Assembly (NCBI GenBank): GCA_964646225.1
Contig: CAZYAD010000015.1
Location: 1-35,674 of the forward strand
From: UBA4644 sp964646225
Lineage (GTDB): Bacteria; Bacillota; Clostridia; Oscillospirales; Butyricicoccaceae
Reading direction: 5' to 3'
Length of the DNA stretch: 35,674 nucleotides
A program made the position numbers and the translations under genes. Shown piece after piece: positions 21,760-29,979 of this stretch (position 1 is its first letter; each line of letters begins with the position of its first letter). The notes beneath the pieces are model-generated. The model had not been told where the DNA came from. It made no database searches and worked only from the letters and a program-made list of their open reading frames with translations.

Positions 21760-23547
21760 TTATTTCAGGTTGCTCTTCAGGGTATCCAGGCAATTCCGCA
21801 GCTCCTTGGGCAGACGGTCGCCAATGGTAGCATAGAAGTCCTCGATGCTGGCGATGTCAGCGTTCCAGGCCTCCTTGTCCACATTCAGGATCTCCTTCAG
21901 GACTTCGCGGTCGAACTTGCGGTCGGCCGTGATGCTGTAATCCAGCGCATCCAGGCAGATATCCTCAGCCTTGGGCATATAGCCGATCTCGGTTTCCACG
22001 GTGTCTACCTTGCCCTCGCAGCGCTTGATGATCCACTCCAGCACGCGGAAGTTCTCGCCAAAGCCGGGCCACATGAAGTTGCCGTCCTTGTCGGTGCGGA
22101 ACCAGTTGACATGGAAGATTTTGGGCGCGTTGGTCATCTTCTTGCCCATGTCGATCCAGTGCTGGAAGTAGTCGCCCACATGGTAGCCAATGAAGGGACG
22201 CATGGCCATGGGGTCACGGCGGACCACGCCCACGGCGCCGGTGGCGGCGGCAGTGGTCTCAGAAGCCATGATGGAGCCCACAAAGGTGCCGTGCTCCCAG
22301 TCGCGGGACTGATACACCAGGGGTGCGCACTTGGCGCGGCGGCCGCCGAAGATGATGGCGGACAGGGGCACGCCGTCGGGATCCTCCCAGTTGTCGGCGA
22401 TGCAGGGGCAGTTCTTGGCAGGCGCGGTGAAGCGGGAGTTGGGATGGGCGATCTTCTCGTTGGAGGAATAATCGTGGGGCTCGCCCTTCCAGTTCAGCAG
22501 GCCGGCGGGAGCGGGTTTGGACAGACCCTCCCACCAGACGGTCTTCTCCACGGGATCCAGCGCCACATTGGTGAAGATGGTGCCCTCGTGGGTGCAGGCC
22601 AGGGCGTTGGGGTTGCTCTTGGCATTGGTGCCAGGAGCAACGCCGAAGAAGCCGGCCTCGGGGTTGACGGCGTACAGCCGGCCGTCGGCGCCGATGCGCA
22701 GCCAGGCGATATCGTCGCCCAGCGTCCAGACCTTATAGCCCTGCTTGCTGTAATACTCGGGGGGCAGCATCATGGCCAGGTTGGTCTTGCCGCAGGCAGA
22801 GGGGAAGGCGGCGGCCACATACTTCTTGTCGCCGTTGGGATACTCAATGCCCAGGATCAGCATATGCTCGGCCATCCAGCCCTCGTTCTTGCCCTGGAAG
22901 GAGGCGATGCGCAGAGCGAAGCACTTCTTGCCCAGCAGGACATTTCCGCCGTAGCCGGAGTTCACCGACCAGATGGCGTTATCCTCGGGGAACTGCAGGA
23001 TGTAACGCTTTTCCTCGTCCAGCTCACACTTGCCGTGGAAGCCGCGGACGAAGTCATTGCTGTCGCCCAGCTTGTCCAGGACGGCCTTACCCACGCGGGT
23101 CATGATGGCCATGCTGACCACAACATAAATGGAGTCGGTGAGCTCGATGCCGACCTTAGCGAACCGGGAAGCCACGGGGCCCATGCAGAAGGGGATGACA
23201 TACATGGTACGGCCCTTCATGGAGCCGCGGAGCACATCGGAGGCCACCTTGTAGCCCTCCTGGGGATCCATCCAGTTGTTGGTGGGGCCGCAGTCCTCCT
23301 GCTTCCGGGTGCAGATAAAGGTCCGGCCCTCCACGCGGGCCACATCGTTCAGCGCAGAGCGATGGTAATAGCAGCCGGGCAGCTTTTCCTCGTTGAGCTT
23401 GATCAGCTCACCGGTGCCCATGGCGATCTTGCGCAGCTCTTCCAGCTGCGACTCACTGCCGTCGATCCAGACGACCTGGTCGGGCGTTGCCAGCTGGGCG
23501 GCGTCCTCTACAAACTGAAGCACCGCTTTGTTTTCGGTCAGCGTCAT
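21760..23547 (-). CDS. pckA: Phosphoenolpyruvate carboxykinase, GTP type
   Basis: Interconverts oxaloacetate plus GTP with phosphoenolpyruvate plus GDP and CO2 (EC 4.1.1.32). In gut Clostridia it often runs in the carboxylating, anaplerotic direction. The 595-residue protein has the GTP-type signature FPSACGKTNLAMM near residue 252, whose Cys is the reactive cysteine. The metal and substrate sites NSGYGGN and TLGDDIAWLR are present. I chose ATG 23547, which follows GGAGGG; a longer in-frame start would run back 97 codons into rsmA. It has its own promoter and is monocistronic, or is followed weakly by the SGNH gene. Confidence 0.97.
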   Translation of the reverse strand: MTLTENKAVLQFVEDAAQLATPDQVVWIDGSESQLEELRKIAMGTGELIKLNEEKLPGCYYHRSALNDVARVEGRTFICTRKQEDCGPTNNWMDPQEGYKVASDVLRGSMKGRTMYVIPFCMGPVASRFAKVGIELTDSIYVVVSMAIMTRVGKAVLDKLGDSNDFVRGFHGKCELDEEKRYILQFPEDNAIWSVNSGYGGNVLLGKKCFALRIASFQGKNEGWMAEHMLILGIEYPNGDKKYVAAAFPSACGKTNLAMMLPPEYYSKQGYKVWTLGDDIAWLRIGADGRLYAVNPEAGFFGVAPGTNAKSNPNALACTHEGTIFTNVALDPVEKTVWWEGLSKPAPAGLLNWKGEPHDYSSNEKIAHPNSRFTAPAKNCPCIADNWEDPDGVPLSAIIFGGRRAKCAPLVYQSRDWEHGTFVGSIMASETTAAATGAVGVVRRDPMAMRPFIGYHVGDYFQHWIDMGKKMTNAPKIFHVNWFRTDKDGNFMWPGFGENFRVLEWIIKRCEGKVDTVETEIGYMPKAEDICLDALDYSITADRKFDREVLKEILNVDKEAWNADIASIEDFYATIGDRLPKELRNCLDTLKSNLK

Positions 23548-23600
23548 AGTTTTACCCTCCAAATGATTTGAACCAATTTCTATGGTCTTTGTTATTTTTG

Positions 23601-23629
23601 ATTGTACACGATATTCGTCACTTTTACAA
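23601..23629 (-). promoter_or_regulatory. Promoter of pckA
   Basis: On the minus strand TTGTAA (23624-23629), a 17-base spacer, and TACAAT (23601-23606). It lies in the 97-base gap after rsmA. No catabolite-control site was recognised nearby. Confidence 0.6.
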
Positions 23630-23644
23630 GCCGCTTTTCGCCAA

Positions 23645-24517
23645 TTATCCTTTGGAATCGGCAAAATAATCATGCAATTTGACGGAAATCGCCCCGTAGT
23701 CCGCCAGAGAAAGCTCCTCGCCTCGTACATTTTGCGCAAAACCCAGCCCGGTGAGCAGTTCTTCCGCCGCCTGCTTGGAGAGCTGTCTGCCGTATTCGAT
23801 GCACAGGCCGTTGGCAAAGGTCTTCCGCCGGTTGGCAAAGGCTGCGCGGATCACCCGGAAAATCTCCTTTTTCTCCCCCGGCACCGGCGGCGCTGCGTGC
23901 CGTTCCAGCCGCAGCACGCGGGAATCCACCTTGGGTGCAGGAAGGAACCGGTCGCGGGGCACCTCCAGCAGGATCTCCGGCCGGGCGTAATAGGCCACCT
24001 GAGCGGAAAAGGCGCTGTAGTCGCGCTCCCCCGGCCCGGCACAGATACGGGCAGCCGCCTCCTTCTGCACCATCACAACCACCCGTTTCAGGCAGTCACA
24101 CTCCAGCAACGCCGTGATGGCCGGTGTGGTGATGTAATAGGGCAGATTTGCGCAGGCGATCACCGGACTGTCGCCAAACTGCTCCCGGCACAGGGCACGC
24201 AGGTCGCACTTGAGCACATCGCCCTCCACCAGGGTGAAGTTGTCATAGTCCGCCATGGTCTCGCCCAGGATGGCCGGCAGCCGCCGGTCCAGCTCCACGG
24301 CCACCACCTTTTTGGCCCGCCTGCACAGCTGGGCACTGAGTGCGCCGATGCCCGGGCCGATCTCCAGCACGCAGTCCTCCGACCCGATGCCCGCGCCCTG
24401 GGCGATGGCCGCCGGGACGGCGTCATCACACAGAAAATTCTGTCCCAGATCCCTGGAAAAACGAAAGCCGTGCCGCGCCAGCAGCAGCCGGATCTGTTCC
24501 ATATCGCAAAGGTTCAA
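23645..24517 (-). CDS. rsmA: 16S rRNA (adenine1518/1519-N6) dimethyltransferase
   Basis: Dimethylates two adjacent adenines near the 3' end of 16S rRNA during small-subunit assembly (KsgA). The protein has the N-terminal signature RHGFRFSRDLGQNFL, the SAM-binding motif EIGPGIGALSAQL, and the catalytic NLPYYITTP. The start is uncertain. TTG 24517 gives an N-terminus NLCDMEQIRLLLARHGF like that of clostridial homologues, with a GGTGG sequence upstream; the ATG at 24502 would be 5 residues shorter and has a poorer upstream region. About 290 residues is normal. Confidence 0.95.
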   Translation of the reverse strand: MNLCDMEQIRLLLARHGFRFSRDLGQNFLCDDAVPAAIAQGAGIGSEDCVLEIGPGIGALSAQLCRRAKKVVAVELDRRLPAILGETMADYDNFTLVEGDVLKCDLRALCREQFGDSPVIACANLPYYITTPAITALLECDCLKRVVVMVQKEAAARICAGPGERDYSAFSAQVAYYARPEILLEVPRDRFLPAPKVDSRVLRLERHAAPPVPGEKKEIFRVIRAAFANRRKTFANGLCIEYGRQLSKQAAEELLTGLGFAQNVRGEELSLADYGAISVKLHDYFADSKG

Positions 24518-24584
24518 ATGATCCACCACATTTCTCTGCAAATTGCCCGCCGTGCGCCAAAGCACTCCGGCAGTCCTGCCTGCT

Positions 24585-24613
24585 ATTATAAGACAGCGCC
24601 TGCCAAATGTCCA
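24585..24613 (-). promoter_or_regulatory. Promoter of rsmA
   Basis: On the minus strand TGGACA (24608-24613), a 17-base spacer, and TATAAT (24585-24590): 5 of 6 and 6 of 6 matches to sigma-A. Confidence 0.8.
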
Positions 24614-24642
24614 GAAAAACACCCGGCCTCGGCCATCTGCGC

Positions 24643-24679
24643 ACAAAAAAACAAAGCTGACGCACCGTCAGCTTTGTTT
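24643..24679 (-). terminator. Intrinsic terminator of the DUF4830 gene
   Basis: AAACAAAGCTGAC (24649-24661) and GTCAGCTTTGTTT (24667-24679) form a 13-bp stem with loop GCACC. On the minus strand the T run extends beyond the stem to 24644. It lies 8 bases past the stop. Confidence 0.9.
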
Positions 24680-24687
24680 GCGAAGCG

Positions 24688-25158
24688 TTACGCCTGCGGC
24701 TCCGTTCTGGGTGACAGGCCCTGCATAAAGCCATCCACTGATGCGGTATACACCGCGCCGCCGATCACCCGCTTTTTGTACACCAGCACATCGGCCAGCA
24801 CAGCTTCCTCCTCCGGCCAGTTGGTGATCTTCAGCGTAGTCAGCTCCACCCGCTTACCGGCGTACCGGGTCAGGTCAAAGCCGCTCTCCTTTTGCAGCGC
24901 ATTATACGCCTCGTAGACGGCGTCAAACTCCTTCGGGATCAGCACGGTACGGCTTTCCGCCGAGCTGAGTTCGGTCTCATAGCCCAGCTGCCGAAGATAT
25001 TCCGCGCAGTCCGCCGGCTCCCGGATGACCGCCGTTCCGCCGGTCTGTCGGCTCTCGCTCCCCGGCAGCAGCAGGATCAGCGCCGCCACCAGCGCTGCAA
25101 TCGCCAGGACCGCCGCGATCATGTGCCCCTTTGTCAGCCTGAATGTATAGATCTTCAT
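24688..25158 (-). CDS. DUF4830 domain membrane-anchored protein
   Basis: A 156-residue protein. One membrane anchor (about 11-32, AAVLAIAALVAALILLLPG) is followed by an outer domain. The outer part shows the DUF4830 pattern: YLRQLGYET, then VLIPKEFDAVYEAYNALQ, GFDLTRYAGK, and VIGGAVYTASVDGFMQGL. The function of this family is unknown; it is common in Clostridia. GGAGGTGG precedes the ATG at 25158. It follows the BofC-like gene by 60 bases on the same strand. Confidence 0.88.
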   Translation of the reverse strand: MKIYTFRLTKGHMIAAVLAIAALVAALILLLPGSESRQTGGTAVIREPADCAEYLRQLGYETELSSAESRTVLIPKEFDAVYEAYNALQKESGFDLTRYAGKRVELTTLKITNWPEEEAVLADVLVYKKRVIGGAVYTASVDGFMQGLSPRTEPQA

Positions 25159-25218
25159 ATTGCCACCTCCGCAGTGACAATCTATGCGTCAAAGGAACAA
25201 AATAGCACGGCCGCCTGT

Positions 25219-25590
25219 CTAAGAGCCATAATCCTCCAGCAGCGATGCCAGGGCTTCCCTGTTGTAGACCGGAAGGCGCTGCTCCAGCGCTTCCTGATCC
25301 GCCGCAGGAAGCGAGGCTGCCGGAGTCTCGGTCACCTGCTGCGGCTGGGACGCCCCCGGCGAAAACACCGCCACATTGCCATGCCAGACGCCCAGCTCAC
25401 ACAGCGGCTGCGGCTCCTGCGGCCGCGCAGGCTCCTGCGGGGCTGCCGTCTGCTGTACCTCTGCAGGAGGCATCTGCTCCTGCTGCTCAGCCGTCTCCCG
25501 CCCGGACGACAGCAGCGCTGCGGTCATCAGCCCCGCCGCCAGTGGAACCATCGCCGCCAGAAGCCATTTTCTGCGCCAAATGCGCCCCAT
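25219..25590 (-). CDS. Membrane-anchored protein with a BofC-like C-terminal segment
   Basis: A 123-residue protein with a membrane anchor at about 9-28 and a Gln/Pro/Glu-rich linker (35-62). The C-terminal 60 residues contain WHGNVAVF, a variable stretch, LPAADQEALEQRLPVYN and LLEDYGS. This layout recalls the short domain seen in many clostridial membrane proteins and related to BofC, a forespore signalling protein. The similarity is from memory of the family pattern and is not proven. AAGGGGGGAT precedes the ATG. It diverges from the PBP gene and is followed by the DUF4830 gene. Confidence 0.75.
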   Translation of the reverse strand: MGRIWRRKWLLAAMVPLAAGLMTAALLSSGRETAEQQEQMPPAEVQQTAAPQEPARPQEPQPLCELGVWHGNVAVFSPGASQPQQVTETPAASLPAADQEALEQRLPVYNREALASLLEDYGS

Positions 25591-25677
25591 ATCGATCCCC
25601 CCTTACCAAAAGCTTGTCCGAAAATGGCCTGTTCATACAAATTTCTTATTTCTTTCAGTGCATTTTCGCCGGACTTG

Positions 25678-25686
25678 TGCTATAAT
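25678..25686 (+). promoter_or_regulatory. Extended -10 promoter of the PBP gene
   Basis: TGCTATAAT gives a perfect -10 (25681-25686) with the TG extension. No good -35 is present at 17 bases. It lies 56 bases before the TTG start. Confidence 0.65.
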
Positions 25687-25741
25687 GCTATTCGTATGAG
25701 TTTACGCTCTTTCCTGACCTGATGCGAAAGGAGTTTTGCGC

Positions 25742-28282
25742 TTGAGTACCGCAAAGAAAAAACGGAACCTGTTCCGCTCCATCGGTTTCGTCCTGCTGAC
25801 GATCCTTCTGGTGGGGCTGACTACCGCCGCCATCTGCGGCATGGTATTTGCCGTTTACATCAACAAATATGTTTCCAACGATGTGGAGATCTATCTGGAC
25901 AGCTACCGGCTCAATCTCACCAGCTTCCTCTATTATATGGATGGAGAGACCGGAGAAGAGCGGGAGCTGGGCTCCCTGCACGGTCAGGAGGACCGTGTCT
26001 GGGTGGATCTGGAGGACATCCCCAAGCAGCTCCAACTGGCCTTTATTTCGGTGGAGGACAACACCTTCTACACCCACAACGGCGTCAACTGGAAGCGCAC
26101 CATCGGCGCCACCCTGGACTGGACGGGCCTTTTGAGCGACTTTTCCGGCGGCGGCAGCACCATTACCCAGCAGCTGATTAAAAATCTGACCGAGGACAAG
26201 GACACCTCAGTCAAGCGCAAGCTGCGGGAAATCATGCGCGCGCTGGAGCTGGAGAAAAAGTATGACAAGGATGAGATCCTGGAGATGTATCTCAACACCA
26301 TCTACTTTGGCCAGGGGGCCTATGGCGTCCGTCAGGCCGCCAAGACCTATTTCAACAAGGAGCTGGACGAGCTTTCTCTGGCGGAATGCGCCGCCATCGC
26401 CGGCATCGTCAAAAACCCCTACGGCTACGATCTGAAGCGCTTCCCCGAGAAAAACGCCGAGCGCCGCGCCACCGTGCTGTACACCATGAAGGAGTACGGC
26501 AACATCAGCCAGGCGCAGTACGATCAGGCCATGGCGGAGGATGTGCAGGCCTATAAAAACACCGGCGAGGAGGACACCGACGGCACGGCGGATTATCAGA
26601 GCTACTTTGAGGACGCCGTCATCACCCAGGTGCGCGCCGACCTGCAAACCAAACTGGGCTACAGCGAGGCGATGGCCAAGCAGCTGCTTTACGGCGGCGG
26701 GCTGAAGATTGTCACTACCATCGACCCCGACATTCAGGCAAAGATGGACGCCGTCTTCCAGGATGAGGAGAACTTCCCCGGCAGTCTGGGCAGCGACGGC
26801 ACCTATCCCCAGGCCTCCATGGTGCTGATGGATCCCTATACCGGACAGGTAAAGGCCCTGTACGGCGGCCGCGGCGAAAAGGAGGGCGATCTGGTGCTCA
26901 ACCACGCCACTCAGACCCGCCGAAGCCCCGGTTCGGCCATCAAACCCATCTCGGTCTATTCTCCCGCGCTGGAATACGGTGTGGTCACCCCCATCACTGT
27001 GGTGGACGATGTGCCCAAGGATTTCGTCATCCGCGGCGACGGTACCGGCTGGCCCTATAATGAGAGCCGCACCTACAGCGGCCGCACCACCATCCTCAAC
27101 GGTATCGCCAAGTCCCTCAACACCGTGGCGGTGGATCTGGTACAGCAGCTGGGCAACGAGCGCTCCTTTAACTGGGCAACCAAAAACCTGGGGCTGGAGC
27201 TGGTGGAATCCATGGAAAAGACCCTGGGCGACGGCACCGTCAAGACCTACAGCGACAAGGATGTCTCTCCGCTGGCCATGGGTTCCCTGACCCGCGGCGT
27301 CACCGTTCTGGAAATGACCGCCGCCTACAGCGCCTTTGTCAACGACGGGCAGTACACTACTCCCATCCTCTATACCAAGGTGTATGATTCCGACGGCAAG
27401 CTGCTGCTGGATAACGAGCCGGTGACCACCGTGGCCATGTCCACCAAAACCCGGGATTATATGATCCAGCTGCTGACCAATGTGGTAAAGAACGGCACCG
27501 GCCGCAAGGCGGCCATCAGCGGCATCGAGGTGGGCGGCAAGACCGGTACCACCAGCGCCGACTGCGACCGCTGGTTTGCCGGTATCACCCCCTACTACAC
27601 CGGCGTGGTGTGGTTCGGCTTCGATGCGCAGCAGAGCCTGAGCAAGTTTTCCACCAACCCGGCGCTGGAGCTGTGGACCCGGGTGATGTCCAGCGTGCTG
27701 GCCGACGCCCAGCCGGCGGAGTTTTCCCTGAGCACCGAAATGAACAAGGTAAGCTATTGTCTGGACTGCGGCCTGCTGGCCTCTGATCTGTGCGCTGCCG
27801 ATGTCCGCGGCAGCCGGGTGGCGACTGCTTATGTGGCCGTGGAGGATGTCCCCAAGCGCACCTGCACATGCCATGTGTCTGTCCTGCTGTGCGGCGAGGC
27901 CATCGCCAATGATTACTGCCCGGCGGAGGGCCTGACCACCGTCAGCCTGATGAATTATCAGCGGGCCTTCCCCTCTGCGGTCAAGGTCGCCGACCAGATC
28001 TACTGCGCGCCCTATGACCTGACGGAGGAGCAGCTGGCCGAAGGCTATGTGAAGCCCACGCCGGACACCTATCAGCTCTGCACCGTCCACACCCAGCCGG
28101 AGCCCGATCCCGACTGGCCCTTCTGGCCCTTTGACCCGGACAACGAGCAGGATCCGGATGACAACCAGGAGCCGGACACTGACCAGGAGCCCTCCGATGA
28201 CGACGAGGAGGACGGCACCGGGGAGGAAGGCAACGGCAGCAGCCCTTTCCATGATTTCTGGAACAGCATTTTCAATCCCTGA
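25742..28282 (+). CDS. Class A penicillin-binding protein (PBP1a type)
   Basis: Bifunctional peptidoglycan synthase, anchored by one membrane segment (about 11-38). The glycosyltransferase domain has EDNTFYTHNGVNW, GGSTITQQLIKN and MYLNTIYFGQGAYGV. The transpeptidase domain has the serine motif SPGSAIKP, then KSLNTVA, and KTGTT. The last 170 residues are unusual. They include a cysteine-rich stretch (YCLDCG, CTCH, LLCG, YCPAEG, YCAP) and then a very acidic tail of Asp, Glu and Pro ending FHDFWNSIFNP. I chose TTG 25742, 8 bases after AGGAG; the TTG at 25736 is too close. Monocistronic with a strong terminator. Confidence 0.96.
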   Translation: MSTAKKKRNLFRSIGFVLLTILLVGLTTAAICGMVFAVYINKYVSNDVEIYLDSYRLNLTSFLYYMDGETGEERELGSLHGQEDRVWVDLEDIPKQLQLAFISVEDNTFYTHNGVNWKRTIGATLDWTGLLSDFSGGGSTITQQLIKNLTEDKDTSVKRKLREIMRALELEKKYDKDEILEMYLNTIYFGQGAYGVRQAAKTYFNKELDELSLAECAAIAGIVKNPYGYDLKRFPEKNAERRATVLYTMKEYGNISQAQYDQAMAEDVQAYKNTGEEDTDGTADYQSYFEDAVITQVRADLQTKLGYSEAMAKQLLYGGGLKIVTTIDPDIQAKMDAVFQDEENFPGSLGSDGTYPQASMVLMDPYTGQVKALYGGRGEKEGDLVLNHATQTRRSPGSAIKPISVYSPALEYGVVTPITVVDDVPKDFVIRGDGTGWPYNESRTYSGRTTILNGIAKSLNTVAVDLVQQLGNERSFNWATKNLGLELVESMEKTLGDGTVKTYSDKDVSPLAMGSLTRGVTVLEMTAAYSAFVNDGQYTTPILYTKVYDSDGKLLLDNEPVTTVAMSTKTRDYMIQLLTNVVKNGTGRKAAISGIEVGGKTGTTSADCDRWFAGITPYYTGVVWFGFDAQQSLSKFSTNPALELWTRVMSSVLADAQPAEFSLSTEMNKVSYCLDCGLLASDLCAADVRGSRVATAYVAVEDVPKRTCTCHVSVLLCGEAIANDYCPAEGLTTVSLMNYQRAFPSAVKVADQIYCAPYDLTEEQLAEGYVKPTPDTYQLCTVHTQPEPDPDWPFWPFDPDNEQDPDDNQEPDTDQEPSDDDEEDGTGEEGNGSSPFHDFWNSIFNP

Positions 28283-28298
28283 TCCGCAAAACGACCTC

Positions 28299-28334
28299 AG
28301 CCGCTCTCCGGTTTCTACCGGGAGCGGCTTTTTT
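28299..28334 (+). terminator. Intrinsic terminator of the PBP gene
   Basis: AGCCGCTCTCCGG (28299-28311) pairs with CCGGGAGCGGCT (28318-28329) with one bulge, followed by six T residues. Confidence 0.9.
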
Positions 28335-28354
28335 GATCGTTTTGCAGAAAACAC

Positions 28355-28383
28355 TTGTTTTTGTCATGAGAATCTGATATACT
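28355..28383 (+). promoter_or_regulatory. Promoter of degV-DUF1836
   Basis: TTGTTT (28355-28360), 17 bases, TATACT (28378-28383). The -35 is weak and the -10 good. Confidence 0.55.
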
Positions 28384-28398
28384 AATCTCAAAGATTAG
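28382..28398 (+). promoter_or_regulatory. Palindrome overlapping the degV promoter, possible operator
   Basis: CTAATCT-CAA-AGATTAG is a perfect 7-bp inverted repeat that begins at the end of the -10 box and covers the likely transcription start. This is a classic repressor position. No regulator is identified. Confidence 0.5.
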
Positions 28399-28425
28399 AT
28401 AACATCATATTCAGGAGCGTAGCCT

Positions 28426-29289
28426 ATGTACAAAATCATTGTGGATTCTTCCTGCGACCTGCTCTCGCTGGCGCATTTGCATACCCGTGCCGCCTTTGGC
28501 CGTGTTCCCCTGCGCATTCTGGTAGGTGAGACGGAATATGTGGATCAGGCCGGGCTGGACACCCGCGCCATGATGGACGCCGTTTACGCCTTCAAGGGCA
28601 AAACCGGCTCTGCCTGTCCCGGTCCGGAGGATTATGCCCGGGAATACCGCACCGCTGACGAATGCTATGTGCTCACCATCTCCGGCAGCCTTTCCGGCAG
28701 CTACAACAGCGCCGTGCTGGCCCGGGATCTGGTGCTGGCGGAATCGCCGGAAAAGCGTATCCATGTGTTCAATACCCTGACCACCGGGCCGGAGCTCATC
28801 CTGCTGACAGAGGAGATCGCCCGGCTGGCCGACTCCGGGCTGGCCTTTGAAATGGTCTGCCGGGAGGCCGAACGCTATCTGGCCCGCACCGGGCTGCTGT
28901 TTCAGCTGAACAGCATGGAAAACCTGACGAAAAACGGCCGTGTTTCCAAAATGGCCGGGATGACCGCCCGGCTGCTGGGCATCCACATGATCGGCATCGC
29001 CTCGGAGACCGGCACAGTCCACCCGCTGCACAAATGCCGCGGACAGGAGCGCACCTACCGGCTGGTGGTGCAGGAGCTGCTGCAAAACGGCTTTGCCGGC
29101 GGGCGGATCGTCATCGGTCACGCCTTCCAGCAGGCGGGGGCAGAGGCGCTGCGGGGAATGATCCTGGAGCACTTCCCTGCCGCAGACATCACCATCCTGC
29201 CGCTGGGCGGCCTCTGCTGCTATTATGCGGAGGAGGGCGGCCTGCTCATCGGCTTTGAAAAGGCGGCGAGGGCACACCATGGAGTATGA
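28426..29289 (+). CDS. DegV family fatty-acid-binding protein
   Basis: A 287-residue DegV family protein. Family members bind fatty acids, and some (FakB) present them to a kinase for phospholipid synthesis. The N-terminal signature IIVDSSCDL is present, followed by GKTGSACPGPEDY and the ligand-contact segment TISGSLSGSYNSAVLA. The C-terminal half is complete. AGGAGCG precedes the ATG. It overlaps the DUF1836 gene by 11 bases. No fakA-like gene is in the window, so a kinase partner cannot be judged. Confidence 0.94.
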   Translation: MYKIIVDSSCDLLSLAHLHTRAAFGRVPLRILVGETEYVDQAGLDTRAMMDAVYAFKGKTGSACPGPEDYAREYRTADECYVLTISGSLSGSYNSAVLARDLVLAESPEKRIHVFNTLTTGPELILLTEEIARLADSGLAFEMVCREAERYLARTGLLFQLNSMENLTKNGRVSKMAGMTARLLGIHMIGIASETGTVHPLHKCRGQERTYRLVVQELLQNGFAGGRIVIGHAFQQAGAEALRGMILEHFPAADITILPLGGLCCYYAEEGGLLIGFEKAARAHHGV

Positions 29290-29893
29290 TCGGGAACGGG
29301 TGGTGCAGCAGATGCGCAAATGGGAGACCTATCTCACCGGGCATCCCATGCCGCTGTGGGAGGAACTGCCTGCGCTGGATCTGTATATGGATCAGGTGGT
29401 GGCGCTGCTGAACAGCTATCTGGGCTTTCTCCCCCGGGAGGTCGGCATGGATGCCGCCGTCACCGCTGCCGCCGTGAACAACTATGTGCGCAAAAAGATC
29501 ATGCCGCCGCCGGTGAAAAAACGCTACTCCCGTATTCATCTGGCCTATCTGCTGATGATCTGCTGTCTGAAGCAGAGCGTGGGCATTTCCCACATCTGCC
29601 GGATCATGCCGCTGACCCTTACCGAGGCGCAGGTGCAGGCGGTCTATGACCGGTTTGCGGTGCAGCACCGGGCCGCCACGCTGCTGTTTGTGGAGCAGGT
29701 CAACCGCCGGGCCGGGCTGCTGCTGCCCGAGAATGCCTCGGCCGCCGACGGCGTAAACGACCTGATCGTGGTATTTTCCGCAGTGGCCGGACTGAGCCGC
29801 ATGGCCGCCGAAAAGCTGCTGCAAATGCAGGGGCCTTCTCCGGCCGCCCCGGCAGACGCAGTGCCGCCGGAAAAGCCGGAGGAGCCGGTCTGA
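29279..29893 (+). CDS. DUF1836 family protein
   Basis: A 204-residue protein of the DUF1836 family, unknown in function but with a helix-rich, DNA-binding-like N-terminus. The family pattern is visible as LDLYMDQVVALLNSYL, then VNNYVRKKIMPPPVKKRYSR and LAYLLMICCLKQ. The NYVRKK...KRYSR region recalls the MerR-type start of such proteins. The ATG at 29279 overlaps the degV end by 11 bases in another frame, so translation is probably coupled. A terminator follows 19 bases past the stop. Confidence 0.92.
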   Translation: MEYDRERVVQQMRKWETYLTGHPMPLWEELPALDLYMDQVVALLNSYLGFLPREVGMDAAVTAAAVNNYVRKKIMPPPVKKRYSRIHLAYLLMICCLKQSVGISHICRIMPLTLTEAQVQAVYDRFAVQHRAATLLFVEQVNRRAGLLLPENASAADGVNDLIVVFSAVAGLSRMAAEKLLQMQGPSPAAPADAVPPEKPEEPV

Positions 29894-29912
29894 TCGCAAA
29901 GCATCTTTATAC

Positions 29913-29948
29913 AACAAGGCGCGTATCCTCACGGATACGCGCCTTGTT
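29913..29948. terminator. Bidirectional terminator between DUF1836 and the GNAT gene
   Basis: AACAAGGCGCGTATCC (29913-29928) and GGATACGCGCCTTGTT (29933-29948) form a perfect 16-bp stem with loop TCAC. T runs are short on both sides. It lies between convergent genes. Confidence 0.85.
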
Positions 29949-29979
29949 TACAAGAAACCTGCCTTTGCTTTTTTGTCTG

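Noticed and set aside
21724..23571. A 615-codon open frame on the plus strand, opposite pckA
   Set aside because: Shadow of pckA codon usage, no recognisable protein.
23548..23838. N-terminal extension of pckA by 97 codons
   Set aside because: The extension reads through the pckA promoter and into rsmA; the ATG at 23547 has a good ribosome-binding site and matches the family start.
26207..28354. A 715-codon open frame on the minus strand, opposite the PBP gene
   Set aside because: Low-complexity Gly/His/Val/Leu translation with no motif; the PBP on the plus strand has all catalytic motifs.
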